A stretch of 64,000 nucleotides of DNA from JADJRH01 sp046351455 (GTDB taxonomy: Bacteria > Myxococcota_A > Polyangia > Polyangiales > Polyangiaceae): contig JAXLYM010000003.1 of NCBI GenBank assembly GCA_046351455.1, positions 562,360 through 626,359 on the forward strand, written 5' to 3'. The notes under the pieces are model-generated. The model did no database searches. It was not told where the DNA came from and saw nothing but the letters and a program-made list of their open reading frames with translations. Position numbers and translations under genes: made by a program. Positions 19,292-27,803 of the stretch are shown piece after piece; position 1 is the first letter of the stretch; each line of letters begins with the position of its first letter.

Positions 19292-20008
19292 ATGGCAGCC
19301 GCAGTAGAGACGACCACCGGCGAGATCGCGCAGAAGAAGAGCGACGCGTGGACGGACCTCGGGCTCACGTTGCCGATCTTCGTCGCGTACCACCTCGGCG
19401 TGGTGTTCCTCCCCGTGCGAAACGCGGCGGATCCCGTCACGTCGGAGCTCCGCGCGCTCGCGAACCACAGCATGCTCCTCTACGCGGGGCTCACGCTGGG
19501 CATCGGCGTCGCGTTCGTGGTCGTGCTGGCGATGCTCGGGAAGCGCGAGACGATCCAGAAGAAGAAGTTCCTCTTCATCGCGATCGAGGGCGCCCTCTAC
19601 GCGTTCCTCATGCGCTTCGCCGGCGCGTACGTGGTCGGCTCTCTGCGGCTCGCGCAGCCCGGGAGCGGCGGCGTCTTCACGAGCGTGATCATGTCGCTCG
19701 GCGCTGGTTTCTACGAGGAGATCGCGTTCCGCGTCGGCCTCTACGGCGTGGGCGCGATCGTCATCAAGAAGCTCTTCGGCAAGGGGATGCGCGGCGTCAT
19801 CCTCATGGCGACGTGGGCCGTCATCGAGGCGGCGATCTTCTCCGGGTGGCACTACGTGGGCCCGCTGTCGGACCCGTTCACGTTGCAATCGTTCGTGTTT
19901 CGCGCGGTCTGCGGCCTGTTCCTCACCGCGATTTACGCCCTCCGGGGGTTCGCCCCTGCGGTTTGGACGCACGCTCTCTACGATGTCTGGGCGATGATCC
20001 TGCACTGA
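19292..20008 (+). CDS. CPBP-family intramembrane metalloprotease
   Basis: A 238-residue membrane protein. The CPBP (Abi/CAAX protease) motifs are present in order: EEIAFRVG (the EExxxR motif 1), FSGWHY (motif 2) and WTHALYD (motif 3), which supply the Glu and His ligands for catalysis. About six hydrophobic helices are visible. The ATG at 19292 (MAAAVETTTG) is preferred over a GTG at 19265. The kinase gene starts 6 bases after its stop, so the two are probably co-expressed; the target protein is unknown. Confidence 0.9.
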   Translation: MAAAVETTTGEIAQKKSDAWTDLGLTLPIFVAYHLGVVFLPVRNAADPVTSELRALANHSMLLYAGLTLGIGVAFVVVLAMLGKRETIQKKKFLFIAIEGALYAFLMRFAGAYVVGSLRLAQPGSGGVFTSVIMSLGAGFYEEIAFRVGLYGVGAIVIKKLFGKGMRGVILMATWAVIEAAIFSGWHYVGPLSDPFTLQSFVFRAVCGLFLTAIYALRGFAPAVWTHALYDVWAMILH

Positions 20009-20014
20009 CGCTTC

Positions 20015-22231
20015 ATGCGCGCAGGGACCGTCGTCGCGGATCGCTTCGAGACTCTCGGCCTGGCCGGGCACGGCGGCATGGGATCCGTGTACAAAGCGCG
20101 CGACCGTGCGACCGGCGATCTCGTCGCGCTGAAGATCCTCCGCGCGCGCGATCCCGCGGCCGAGCAGCGCCTCGTGCGGGAGGCTCGGATCCTGGCCGAT
20201 CTCGCGCACCCGTCGATCGTCCGGTACGTCTCGCACGGCGTCGCGGCGCGCGGCGGCTTCTACCTCGTGATGGAGTGGCTCCCCGGCGAGACGCTGGCCG
20301 CGCGGCTCGCGAACGGACCGCTCACGCACGGCGAGGCGCTCGCGGTCGGTTACCAGGTGTCGGACGCGCTCCACGCGGCGCACCTGCGCGGCGTCGTCCA
20401 CCGCGACGTGAAGCCGAGCAACATCGTGATCGGCCCGCGATCGGAGGGCGGCCGCGTCAAGCTGCTCGACTTCGGCGTGGCGCACCTCCGCGCGGCCGTC
20501 GACGCCCTCACGACGACGGGCGCGACGCTCGGCACGCCCGGCTACATGGCGCCGGAGCAAGCGCGCGGCGAGCCTTCGGTCGACCCGCGCGCCGACGTGT
20601 TCTCGCTCGGCGCGGTCCTCTTCCAAGCGCTGTCCGGCCGTCTCCCGTTCGTGGGCGAAGACGCGGTCGCGACGCTGCTCGCCGTCGAGAACGATCCGGC
20701 GCCGCGCCTCTCGGATCTCGTGCCCGACGCGGATCCGTCGATGGACGCCCTGCTCGCGCGCATGCTCGCGAAGGATCCGGCCGAGCGCCCGCGGAACGGC
20801 GGCGCGGTGCGCGACGCGCTGATGACCCCGCTGGAGGACGAGCGCACGATCGACAGCGCCCCGCCCTCGATGGAGCGCCCCGCAGAGCGTGATCACGCCG
20901 CGCGCGCCGATCGCTTCGAGCGGGAGGGCGACCTCGTCCGCGCCGCCGAGGCCTACCGTCTCGCCGCGGAGCATGCGCTCGACGACAACGATTTCGCCGC
21001 GGCCATCGAGCGCGCGGAGCGCTCCGTCCGCTGCGGCGCGAGCGGCGAGGCCCTCGGCGTCGCGCGCCGGATCCAGGCGGAGGCGCACGGCTTCACGGAC
21101 GATCACTTCGACGCGATCGTCCGCGCGCGCGAGGCGATGGCGCTCCTGCCGAAGGGCAGCCCGTCGTGGTGCGTGTCGGCGGTGGAGGTCATCCGCGGGA
21201 GCGCCGCGCTCCTCGATCACGATCAGCTCCTCTCCGCGGCCTCCGAGATCGGATCGCTCGATTTCCCGGCCCCGAGCGCGCCGCACGTCACGGCCGCGGC
21301 CCGCGCCGCGAGCTACCTCTACGCCACGGATCACCGCGACGAAGCCGAGTGGATCCTGGATCGCGCGGAGCGCTTCGCGGAGCACCCCGGCGCGGCGGAC
21401 GCGGCGTCGCTCCCGTGGCTCCACCACGCGCGCTCGTGGAAGGCGCTGTTCGACGGCGATCCGGTCGCGAGCCTCCGCCACGAGGAGCGCGCGACGGAGG
21501 GCTTCGATCGCAACGGCGACGTGCGCAGCGCGGTGTTCGTCCGCGTCGGCCTGGGCCATGCGTACCGCGACGTCGGCGATCTCGCGCGGGCCGAGATCGT
21601 CCTCCGCGAGGTCTTGCCGGCGGCGGCGCGGTGGGGACTGCAACGCCTCGCCCACGGCGCGAAGCACACCTTGGCGACGGTGCTCGGCCAGCGCGGCCGT
21701 TACGCCGAGGCGATCGCCTTCGCGGAGGACGCGATCGCGGGCTTCGTGGAGGACGGCAACGTCCGCTTGACGGGAGCGGCCCGCGCGGAGCTGTCGCGCA
21801 TCCTCGCGGCCGCGGGCGATCTCACGAGGGCCGAGTCCGAGGCGCGCGCCGCGGCCGACGTCCTCTCCAACCTCAAATCCGCGCAGGCCTATGCGCTGGG
21901 CGTCCTCGCGTACGTGAAGCTCCTCTCGGGAAAGCCGGCCGAAGCATTGACCGCCTCCGAGCGCGCGATGGCGATCATCGAAGAGGTGGGCGCCATTCAA
22001 GACGGCGACATCATGGTCCGACTGGCCCACGCAGAGTCCCTGTATGCGCTCGGCTCCATGGACGCCGAGTCGACCCTTCGAGACGTCCGCACCCGCCTGT
22101 TGGCGAGCGCCTCCCGGATCACCGACGTGGCCCTGCGCCTCTCCTTCCTCGAAAACATCCCGGAGAACGCCCGCACGATGGCCCTCTGCCGATTGCGTTT
22201 GCCAGTCAACCCGGCCCGCGACGAGCGCTGA
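20015..22231 (+). CDS. serine/threonine protein kinase with TPR-like C-terminal half
   Basis: A 738-residue protein. The kinase domain covers residues 8 to about 270: glycine loop GHGGMGSVYKA, Lys40 in VALK, catalytic loop HRDVKPSN (Asp131), DFG at 152-154 and GTPGYMAPEQ in the activation segment, all intact. The rest is an Ala-rich helical repeat region of TPR type (for example AYRLAAEHALDDNDFAAAIE). Unlike many bacterial Hanks kinases it has no membrane helix, so it is cytoplasmic; the repeats probably bind partners. It ends ahead of a repeat element and a convergent transporter gene. Confidence 0.95.
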   Translation: MRAGTVVADRFETLGLAGHGGMGSVYKARDRATGDLVALKILRARDPAAEQRLVREARILADLAHPSIVRYVSHGVAARGGFYLVMEWLPGETLAARLANGPLTHGEALAVGYQVSDALHAAHLRGVVHRDVKPSNIVIGPRSEGGRVKLLDFGVAHLRAAVDALTTTGATLGTPGYMAPEQARGEPSVDPRADVFSLGAVLFQALSGRLPFVGEDAVATLLAVENDPAPRLSDLVPDADPSMDALLARMLAKDPAERPRNGGAVRDALMTPLEDERTIDSAPPSMERPAERDHAARADRFEREGDLVRAAEAYRLAAEHALDDNDFAAAIERAERSVRCGASGEALGVARRIQAEAHGFTDDHFDAIVRAREAMALLPKGSPSWCVSAVEVIRGSAALLDHDQLLSAASEIGSLDFPAPSAPHVTAAARAASYLYATDHRDEAEWILDRAERFAEHPGAADAASLPWLHHARSWKALFDGDPVASLRHEERATEGFDRNGDVRSAVFVRVGLGHAYRDVGDLARAEIVLREVLPAAARWGLQRLAHGAKHTLATVLGQRGRYAEAIAFAEDAIAGFVEDGNVRLTGAARAELSRILAAAGDLTRAESEARAAADVLSNLKSAQAYALGVLAYVKLLSGKPAEALTASERAMAIIEEVGAIQDGDIMVRLAHAESLYALGSMDAESTLRDVRTRLLASASRITDVALRLSFLENIPENARTMALCRLRLPVNPARDER

Positions 22232-22244
22232 TTCGAACTTCGGG

Positions 22245-22340
22245 GTTGCCCCCCACAGCGCTCCTCCCTCCGGTCGTCGCGCCCGCGCCCCCCAATCGTC
22301 GTGCTCGCCACTCCGTGGCTCCGCGCGCCGAGGGGGGCGC
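22245..22340 (+). repeat. dispersed two-hairpin intergenic repeat, copy C (diverged)
   Basis: Between two convergent genes. It opens with GTTGCCCCCCAC, comparable to GTTGCCCACCCCC in copy E. Its outer stem is GCGCCCCCC with GGGGGGCGC instead of CCCCTCCC with GGGAGGGG; both arms have changed and still pair. The internal AATCG is kept. This is the least certain member of the family. Confidence 0.55.
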
Positions 22341-22363
22341 TTCAGTCACTGTCCGACTGCCAG

Positions 22364-23731
22364 TTACGAAGCGGCCTTTTCGGTCCGGTCCTTGTGGATC
22401 GCCCAGCGCCCGTAGATCGCGAGCGTGGCCGCCGAGACGACGCCGATCCCGGCGTACGATCCCCACACGAGGAGCGGGCTCCGGTCGCCCTCCTTCGGCA
22501 GATACAGCGAGATCAGATACCCGCTCAGCACGCCGCCGATGAGGCCGCCGATGCCGAGAGGCGTCACCGCGAAGCCCATGTACATCGCCTCTCGACCCTT
22601 CGGCGCGAAGGACGAGAAGTACTCGTAATACCGCGGCGACAGGATCATCTCCGCGACCGCGAACACGAAGAACGCGCCGCACGCGCCGTAGAGCGAGGGC
22701 ACCGCGCCCATCAAGAGCATCGCCGCGGCGCCGACGAGCACGCCGAGCGCGATCGCGTACGGCGCCGGGATCTGCTTCGTCACGCGCCCCACGAGCACCC
22801 CGAACAGCGCGATCGCAGCGGGGTTGATCAGCGTGATGTACTCCCGAGGAGCGTCCTCCCCGAACATGCGCACGATGTACGTCGGGAACGTCTGATAAAA
22901 CTGCTCGATGAGCAGGTAATACCCCGAGATCAGCAGCAGAAAGAGCATCAGCCGCCCGTTCGTGAAGAAGCCGGCGATGGCGCCCAGCATCTCCACGAGG
23001 CCGTCCTGCTTCGCGGCCGCCGGGTCCTCCGCGCCGGACGCGTCCTTTGGGGCGACTGGCTCCTTGAAGAGCGAAATGGCCAGTCCGACGCCGATGATAC
23101 AAGCCACCACCGCGTTGAGGATCGATGTCCGCAGCCCCACCATCCCGCGGACGATCTTGGTCGCGACCTTGCCGACCACGCTGCCGGCGTTCACCGAAGA
23201 GTAGAAGTACGAGAAGCCCTCGGTGCGGCGCTCCTCCGGCGCATACCGGCGCACGCTCGCGGGGATGACCGGCTTCAGGAACGCGCCGGCCACCGCCATC
23301 CCCATCACGGCCATCCACGCGCCCGGCCGCGACGGCGACAGGTACAGCACGAGGTACGACAGCGCATAGAGCACGAACGACGTCGTCAGGCTCCACCGGA
23401 AGCCGATCCGGTCCGCGAACGCGCCCGTCCCGACTGGCACCCACGAACGCACCAGCGCGAACACGCCGAGGAGGACGCCGTTCTCCCGATCCGTCAACCC
23501 GACGGTGCCAGTCAGATAGACTGCCAGGTTGATGTAGACTCCATAGTACGCCAGCCGCTCCAGGAATTCGAGCAGCAGCGCCACCCAGAAGATCCGTGGA
23601 TAAGGCCGCGCCGGCCCCGAGTACGCCGGCGTCGCGACCACGGCAGCCGAGCTCGGAGCCTCTCCCGCCTTGGGCGGCGCGTACACGGCATCATCGTCTT
23701 CGTTCGCGGCGGCGTTCGTCGGGGCGCTCAC
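22364..23731 (-). CDS. MFS transporter, proton-dependent oligopeptide (POT)-like
   Basis: A 455-residue protein with about 12 membrane helices after a 45-residue hydrophilic N-terminus. The first helix contains LLEFLERLAYYGVYINLAVY, close to the ERxxYYG signature of the POT/PTR peptide transporters, but the second POT signature is not obvious. Substrate unknown. The GTG at 23731 is one possible start; a GTG at 23749 would add six residues. It is divergent from the cytochrome gene at 23804 and convergent with the kinase across repeat C. Confidence 0.85.
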   Translation of the reverse strand: MSAPTNAAANEDDDAVYAPPKAGEAPSSAAVVATPAYSGPARPYPRIFWVALLLEFLERLAYYGVYINLAVYLTGTVGLTDRENGVLLGVFALVRSWVPVGTGAFADRIGFRWSLTTSFVLYALSYLVLYLSPSRPGAWMAVMGMAVAGAFLKPVIPASVRRYAPEERRTEGFSYFYSSVNAGSVVGKVATKIVRGMVGLRTSILNAVVACIIGVGLAISLFKEPVAPKDASGAEDPAAAKQDGLVEMLGAIAGFFTNGRLMLFLLLISGYYLLIEQFYQTFPTYIVRMFGEDAPREYITLINPAAIALFGVLVGRVTKQIPAPYAIALGVLVGAAAMLLMGAVPSLYGACGAFFVFAVAEMILSPRYYEYFSSFAPKGREAMYMGFAVTPLGIGGLIGGVLSGYLISLYLPKEGDRSPLLVWGSYAGIGVVSAATLAIYGRWAIHKDRTEKAAS

Positions 23732-23803
23732 GGGGCGCGAGGCTACCACGACTCCTCGCCGCGCCGGGAAATGCGATCGGCCGTCGGGGCGTTCCGCGCG
23801 CCC

Positions 23804-26326
23804 ATGCCTGAAAGGAACGCAAGAAAGCCTACGATTTCAGGGGATCGCGCGCACCCCCTCCTCCTCCGCCGCGCGCTCCCCGTCGCCTGCGCGGGTCTCG
23901 TGTCCTTGTCCTGCGACCCCGCCACGCCGCCCGCCCCGAGCCCGACTCCCCCGCCTCTCACCGCCCACGCCGCCGAAGCGCCCCCGGAAGATCATCACTT
24001 CACCGTCACCTCGGGCTCCGCGGTCGCGGTCTCCAAAGGTGGAGACGAGGTGTACGTCGCGGACGAAGATCACCTCGCCGTCTTCGTGGTCCCCGCCTCC
24101 TTCCGCGAGCCCGCGGCGACGCGCGTCGTCGATCTCCCCGGCCCGCCCGCGCAAATCGCGGCCTCCGGGAGCCTCGTCCTCGTCACCGTGCGCACGCTGC
24201 CGACCGACGACGCGCGCCCCGCGTACGAGGCGCTCCGAGGCCCGGCGCCGACCTCCTCCACCGTGCGCCGACTCCCCTCCTCCAACGCCCCGCACGCCCC
24301 GAAGACAACAGGCCTCACCCGCCGATGGGTCGAGAAGGAGTACCGCGATCTCCTGGACTCCTCGGTGGAAGAGATCCCCGACCACGAGCTCCGAGAGCAC
24401 TCCTTGCCGCGGCCGAAATCCCCTCCTCCCGGAGCCTCCGGCGCGCCCACCGCGTACCCGGGACCGAAAGCCGCCCCCCCGAGAAAGCCCCCGAGTCCGG
24501 ACCCGAGCGGACACCCCACCTCCCACAAGCCTGCTCCGAAGCGCAACACACCGCCGGTCCCGCTGGACCCGAACCTCCTCCGCAAGAGTCAGGGCGGCCT
24601 CCTCCTCGCGTTCCGACCGGACGAAGAGCGCGGCCTCGTCGAGGTGGGACGCACGGTGATCGCGCCGGACGCGTGGGGCCTCGGCGTCACGCCGGACGGC
24701 TCGCGCGCGGTCGTCACGAGCGCCTGGTCCGCGCGCGTCGCGGTGATCGACCTCGCCACCCACAAGACCCTCTTCGAGTCCGACGTCGACCGCGAGCCGC
24801 GCGGCGTCTCCATCTCGGCCGACGGAAAGACCGCCTGGATAAGCCACCTGACAGGCACGGATCTCACCCGCATCGACGACCTCGACAAGGCCCCTCACCT
24901 CGCCAAGGCGCCCCTCCCGACAGGCCTCTCGCGCGCTCCGGTCGGCGCGACTTTGTCGGCGTCTCTCGGCTATTCGAACGCGCTCTCGCCGGACGGGAAA
25001 TACCTCTTCGTGCCCCGCCACGCGCTCGGGGCGGAGGGCGTCGGCGCGTGGTGGGGCGCCCCGGTGATCGACGTGCTCGACACGGCCTCCGGAAAGCCCA
25101 CGACCCCGCGGCACATGGCCGGATCGCCCGCCGGGTTCCTCCACGACTCCATCGCTCCGAGCGCGGACTGGTGGGTGCATCCGGGGCAGATCCCCTCCCC
25201 CGAGAACACCCTCCTTCAGCCGCGCGCGGTGGTCTATCGCAAGAAGACGGACACCCTCCTCGTCGCGAGCGAAGGGTGGGATTCGGTCGCCGAGGTCGAC
25301 GCGCTCGCGGCGGATCCGGCGATGGCGCTCGTGCGCACGTTCGACCTCGGCGACATCTACGACACGTTCGGCCACTACCCCGTTCGCGGCGGCGCCCCCA
25401 GCGCGATCGCCCTCTCCGCGGACGAGGACACCGCCTATATCTACTGCTCCACCACCTTCGATGTCGTGAAGATCGACCTCGGCACGCGGCGAACCGAGTG
25501 GCTCCGTCTCGCGCCGGACGCGCTGCCCGCGGACGCCTCCTACGGCCGCCGCCTCTTCACCGAGGCGCGCTCGGCCACGTTGAGCGGCGGCCTCGGCTGC
25601 GCGGCGTGCCACCCCGAGGGGCGCGACGACGGCTACGTGTGGCGCGAGGGCGAGCTGCACATCCAGGACGTCGGTCCCGGCAGCCGATTCCTCGGCCTCC
25701 GCGCGAACGCGAAGCTCCGCACCCCCTGGGAGGATCGGAATCAGGAGCGGGATCCGCTCAAGCTGTATCCCAGACAAACTCCCCTCATCGCCGGCCGCAT
25801 GCGCTCGCCGGGGCCGTACGGCTGGCACGCGGAGTCGGGCTCGCTCTCGGACCGGCTCGTCGCGGGCCTCAAGCTCCACCGCGGAGGGTGGGATTCGTTC
25901 GAGCTCGATCCGGCCGCCGGAGAGGACCTCGCCAAGGTGGACGAGATCATGGATTACCTGCGCAGCGGCCTCGTCCCCCCGCCCACACCGGCGCGCGAGC
26001 TCACGGCGGAAGAGCAGCGCGGAAAGGTCGTTTTCGAAGGAGAGGCCCAGTGCGCCGCGTGCCACAAACCCGACACCGAGCACACCGATCGCGTGGCGTA
26101 CCCCCTGCCGGCGCTGCCCGTGCGCTTCGGCTTCGACGACGAGGACAACCGCGCGTTCAAGACGCCCTCGCTCCGGTTCGTCGCGCAGACGGCGCCCTTC
26201 TACCACGACGGGAGCGCCGCCAGCCTCGAAGAGCTCGTCGCGAACAACGGCAATCGAATGGGCAAGACGCTCGCCCTGTCGCCCGAGGACAAGGCCGCTC
26301 TGGTGGCCTATCTGAAGACCCTGTGA
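23804..26326 (+). CDS. di-heme cytochrome c peroxidase-like lipoprotein fused to a beta-propeller
   Basis: An 840-residue exported protein. The N-terminal hydrophobic segment ends in LVSLSC, a plausible though non-ideal lipobox. Residues about 60-560 contain YVTN-like repeats (GVTPDGSRAVVTSAWSARVA, GVSISADGKTAWISH and SNALSPDGKYLFVPR), interrupted by a Pro-rich insert around 200-260. The C-terminal part has two c-type heme sites, Cys599-x2-Cys602-His603 and Cys750-x2-Cys753-His754, and the MauG/cytochrome-c-peroxidase ending FYHDGSAASLEELV. The family reduces peroxide or oxidises substrates in the periplasm; the propeller may hold a partner or substrate. A small exported-protein gene follows closely. 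Confidence 0.9.
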   Translation: MPERNARKPTISGDRAHPLLLRRALPVACAGLVSLSCDPATPPAPSPTPPPLTAHAAEAPPEDHHFTVTSGSAVAVSKGGDEVYVADEDHLAVFVVPASFREPAATRVVDLPGPPAQIAASGSLVLVTVRTLPTDDARPAYEALRGPAPTSSTVRRLPSSNAPHAPKTTGLTRRWVEKEYRDLLDSSVEEIPDHELREHSLPRPKSPPPGASGAPTAYPGPKAAPPRKPPSPDPSGHPTSHKPAPKRNTPPVPLDPNLLRKSQGGLLLAFRPDEERGLVEVGRTVIAPDAWGLGVTPDGSRAVVTSAWSARVAVIDLATHKTLFESDVDREPRGVSISADGKTAWISHLTGTDLTRIDDLDKAPHLAKAPLPTGLSRAPVGATLSASLGYSNALSPDGKYLFVPRHALGAEGVGAWWGAPVIDVLDTASGKPTTPRHMAGSPAGFLHDSIAPSADWWVHPGQIPSPENTLLQPRAVVYRKKTDTLLVASEGWDSVAEVDALAADPAMALVRTFDLGDIYDTFGHYPVRGGAPSAIALSADEDTAYIYCSTTFDVVKIDLGTRRTEWLRLAPDALPADASYGRRLFTEARSATLSGGLGCAACHPEGRDDGYVWREGELHIQDVGPGSRFLGLRANAKLRTPWEDRNQERDPLKLYPRQTPLIAGRMRSPGPYGWHAESGSLSDRLVAGLKLHRGGWDSFELDPAAGEDLAKVDEIMDYLRSGLVPPPTPARELTAEEQRGKVVFEGEAQCAACHKPDTEHTDRVAYPLPALPVRFGFDDEDNRAFKTPSLRFVAQTAPFYHDGSAASLEELVANNGNRMGKTLALSPEDKAALVAYLKTL

Positions 26327-26352
26327 GCCCCCGAAAGGAGACCTCGAATCCC

Positions 26353-26970
26353 ATGCGCAGCCCCACGAGACGCCTCGGCCTCACGTTCGCCTTCGCGATC
26401 GGCCTCTTCACCGCGGGCGCCGCGATCACCGCGGCCCTCGCGGCCCCCCCGCCCGACTCGGCACCTCACGACACCCCTCCTCCGACCGCCACGGTCGCAG
26501 CGACGGAGGCGCCCTCTGCATCCGCCGCCGCGACACCCGAGGTGCAGTCGCCTCTCGTGCGCGGCGCCGACATCCCCGCGAGCCCCTCTCCGAAGCCGAA
26601 AGAGTCGGAGTGGAAAGAGGCCCGCAAGGTGGCGGCGAACGTCCCCGACAAGCAATGCGACCTCACGATCGTGCGCGAGTGGCTCCGCGTGACGTGTCAT
26701 CGCGTCGTCGGAGTCGGCCTCATCGCCGGCGAGCCCAAGGACGTCACGGTCTGGGCCGCCGGCACCATCTTCGAGGATCCACCGTCGGTCTCGATCGCGC
26801 AATTCCCCCTCACGCGCGGCGCCTCGCGCATCTTCGCCCTCACCGAGATCATGAGCGACTGGGACTGGGTCGGCTTCGCCGAGGGCGGCACGATGAGCGT
26901 CGTCTGGCGCGAAGGCGACCCGGACCCGCAGATCCGCATCCGCCGCACGCGCGAGAGCGACCAGAAATAG
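26353..26970 (+). CDS. exported protein of unknown function
   Basis: A 205-residue protein starting MRSPTRRLGLTFAFAIGLF with a clear signal peptide ending near ALAAPP, then a Pro/Thr/Ala-rich spacer (about 35-80) and a 120-residue folded part with two cysteines (CDLTIVREWLRVTC). Its start is 26 bases after the stop of the peroxidase-like gene and has an AAAGGAG ribosome-binding site, so the two are likely co-transcribed. I do not recognise the folded domain. Confidence 0.8.
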   Translation: MRSPTRRLGLTFAFAIGLFTAGAAITAALAAPPPDSAPHDTPPPTATVAATEAPSASAAATPEVQSPLVRGADIPASPSPKPKESEWKEARKVAANVPDKQCDLTIVREWLRVTCHRVVGVGLIAGEPKDVTVWAAGTIFEDPPSVSIAQFPLTRGASRIFALTEIMSDWDWVGFAEGGTMSVVWREGDPDPQIRIRRTRESDQK

Positions 26971-27012
26971 CCGACCGAACAGCCTCCCTCCCCGTCACTC
27001 CCCCGAATCCCT

Positions 27013-27552
27013 TCACTCGCTCTCGACCCAGCGGCCGTCCGGCGCCTTCGTGCTCACGGAGGGGGCCTGTTCGCCGGAGGGGGCCTGTTCGTCCGCCGGG
27101 GCCTGTTTCGCGGCCGGCGCGTCCCTCACCACGATGACCACCGCCGAGTCGGCCCCGGCGTCCACTTTGGCCTTCGCGGCGGCGCGACCGCGGGCCTCCG
27201 CCTCGTAACGAGCCTGATCGGCCTCGGCGTCGCGCGCGCGGTCCTCGGCGCTCATGCGGGCCTTCGCGGCGGCGGCGGCCTTCGCCTCCGCGGCCATACG
27301 GGCCTTCACGGCCATGTCGCGGGCGTGCTCGGCCTCGGCCAGGTGGGCAGTCGCCTGCGCCTCGCGGTCGCGGGCCTCGATGAGCTGGGCGTCCGCTTCG
27401 GCCTGGGCGCGCGCAGCCTGCGCGGCCCCGTTCACGGCGGGCTCCAGCGCAGGATAGTATTCGACCCCCACGGCGACGCGGGCGTGACGGTGACAGCCCG
27501 TCGCGCCGAGCGCGAGGACGACGACGGGGACAGTCCAGAGCAGCTTGTTCAT
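27013..27552 (-). CDS. Ala-rich coiled-coil lipoprotein
   Basis: A 179-residue protein starting MNKLLWTVPVVVLALGATGC, a textbook lipoprotein signal with lipobox GATGC (Cys20). After about 25 residues it becomes an Ala/Glu/Arg/Lys helix of roughly 95 residues with heptad spacing, resembling Lpp- or OmpA-associated tethers, and ends in a Val-rich strand and a short tail with repeated QAP(A/S). Probably an envelope spacer or scaffold. A longer open frame upstream (to 27624) adds only Arg-rich residues before the signal peptide and was not used. Confidence 0.8.
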   Translation of the reverse strand: MNKLLWTVPVVVLALGATGCHRHARVAVGVEYYPALEPAVNGAAQAARAQAEADAQLIEARDREAQATAHLAEAEHARDMAVKARMAAEAKAAAAAKARMSAEDRARDAEADQARYEAEARGRAAAKAKVDAGADSAVVIVVRDAPAAKQAPADEQAPSGEQAPSVSTKAPDGRWVESE

Positions 27553-27803
27553 GCTGCGGCGACAGACCAAGATGCGTGCCACGCGCAGGATCCGGACAGG
27601 CCGCCTTGGACGAGCGACTTCCACGTTGATTCAACGCCGCGCCCCCACCCCCCGAGAACTTCCGGCCACACCACAGTGAACAACGCACGTTTCCGGCGCC
27701 GCGAACGTGACTGCCAATTTGCGAAAGATTCGTGCTCGCCTCAAGAAAAGCCGCGCTCGCGAGCATCCCAATTCGGAGCCCACGAGTCTCGAAGGCAATT
27801 CCA

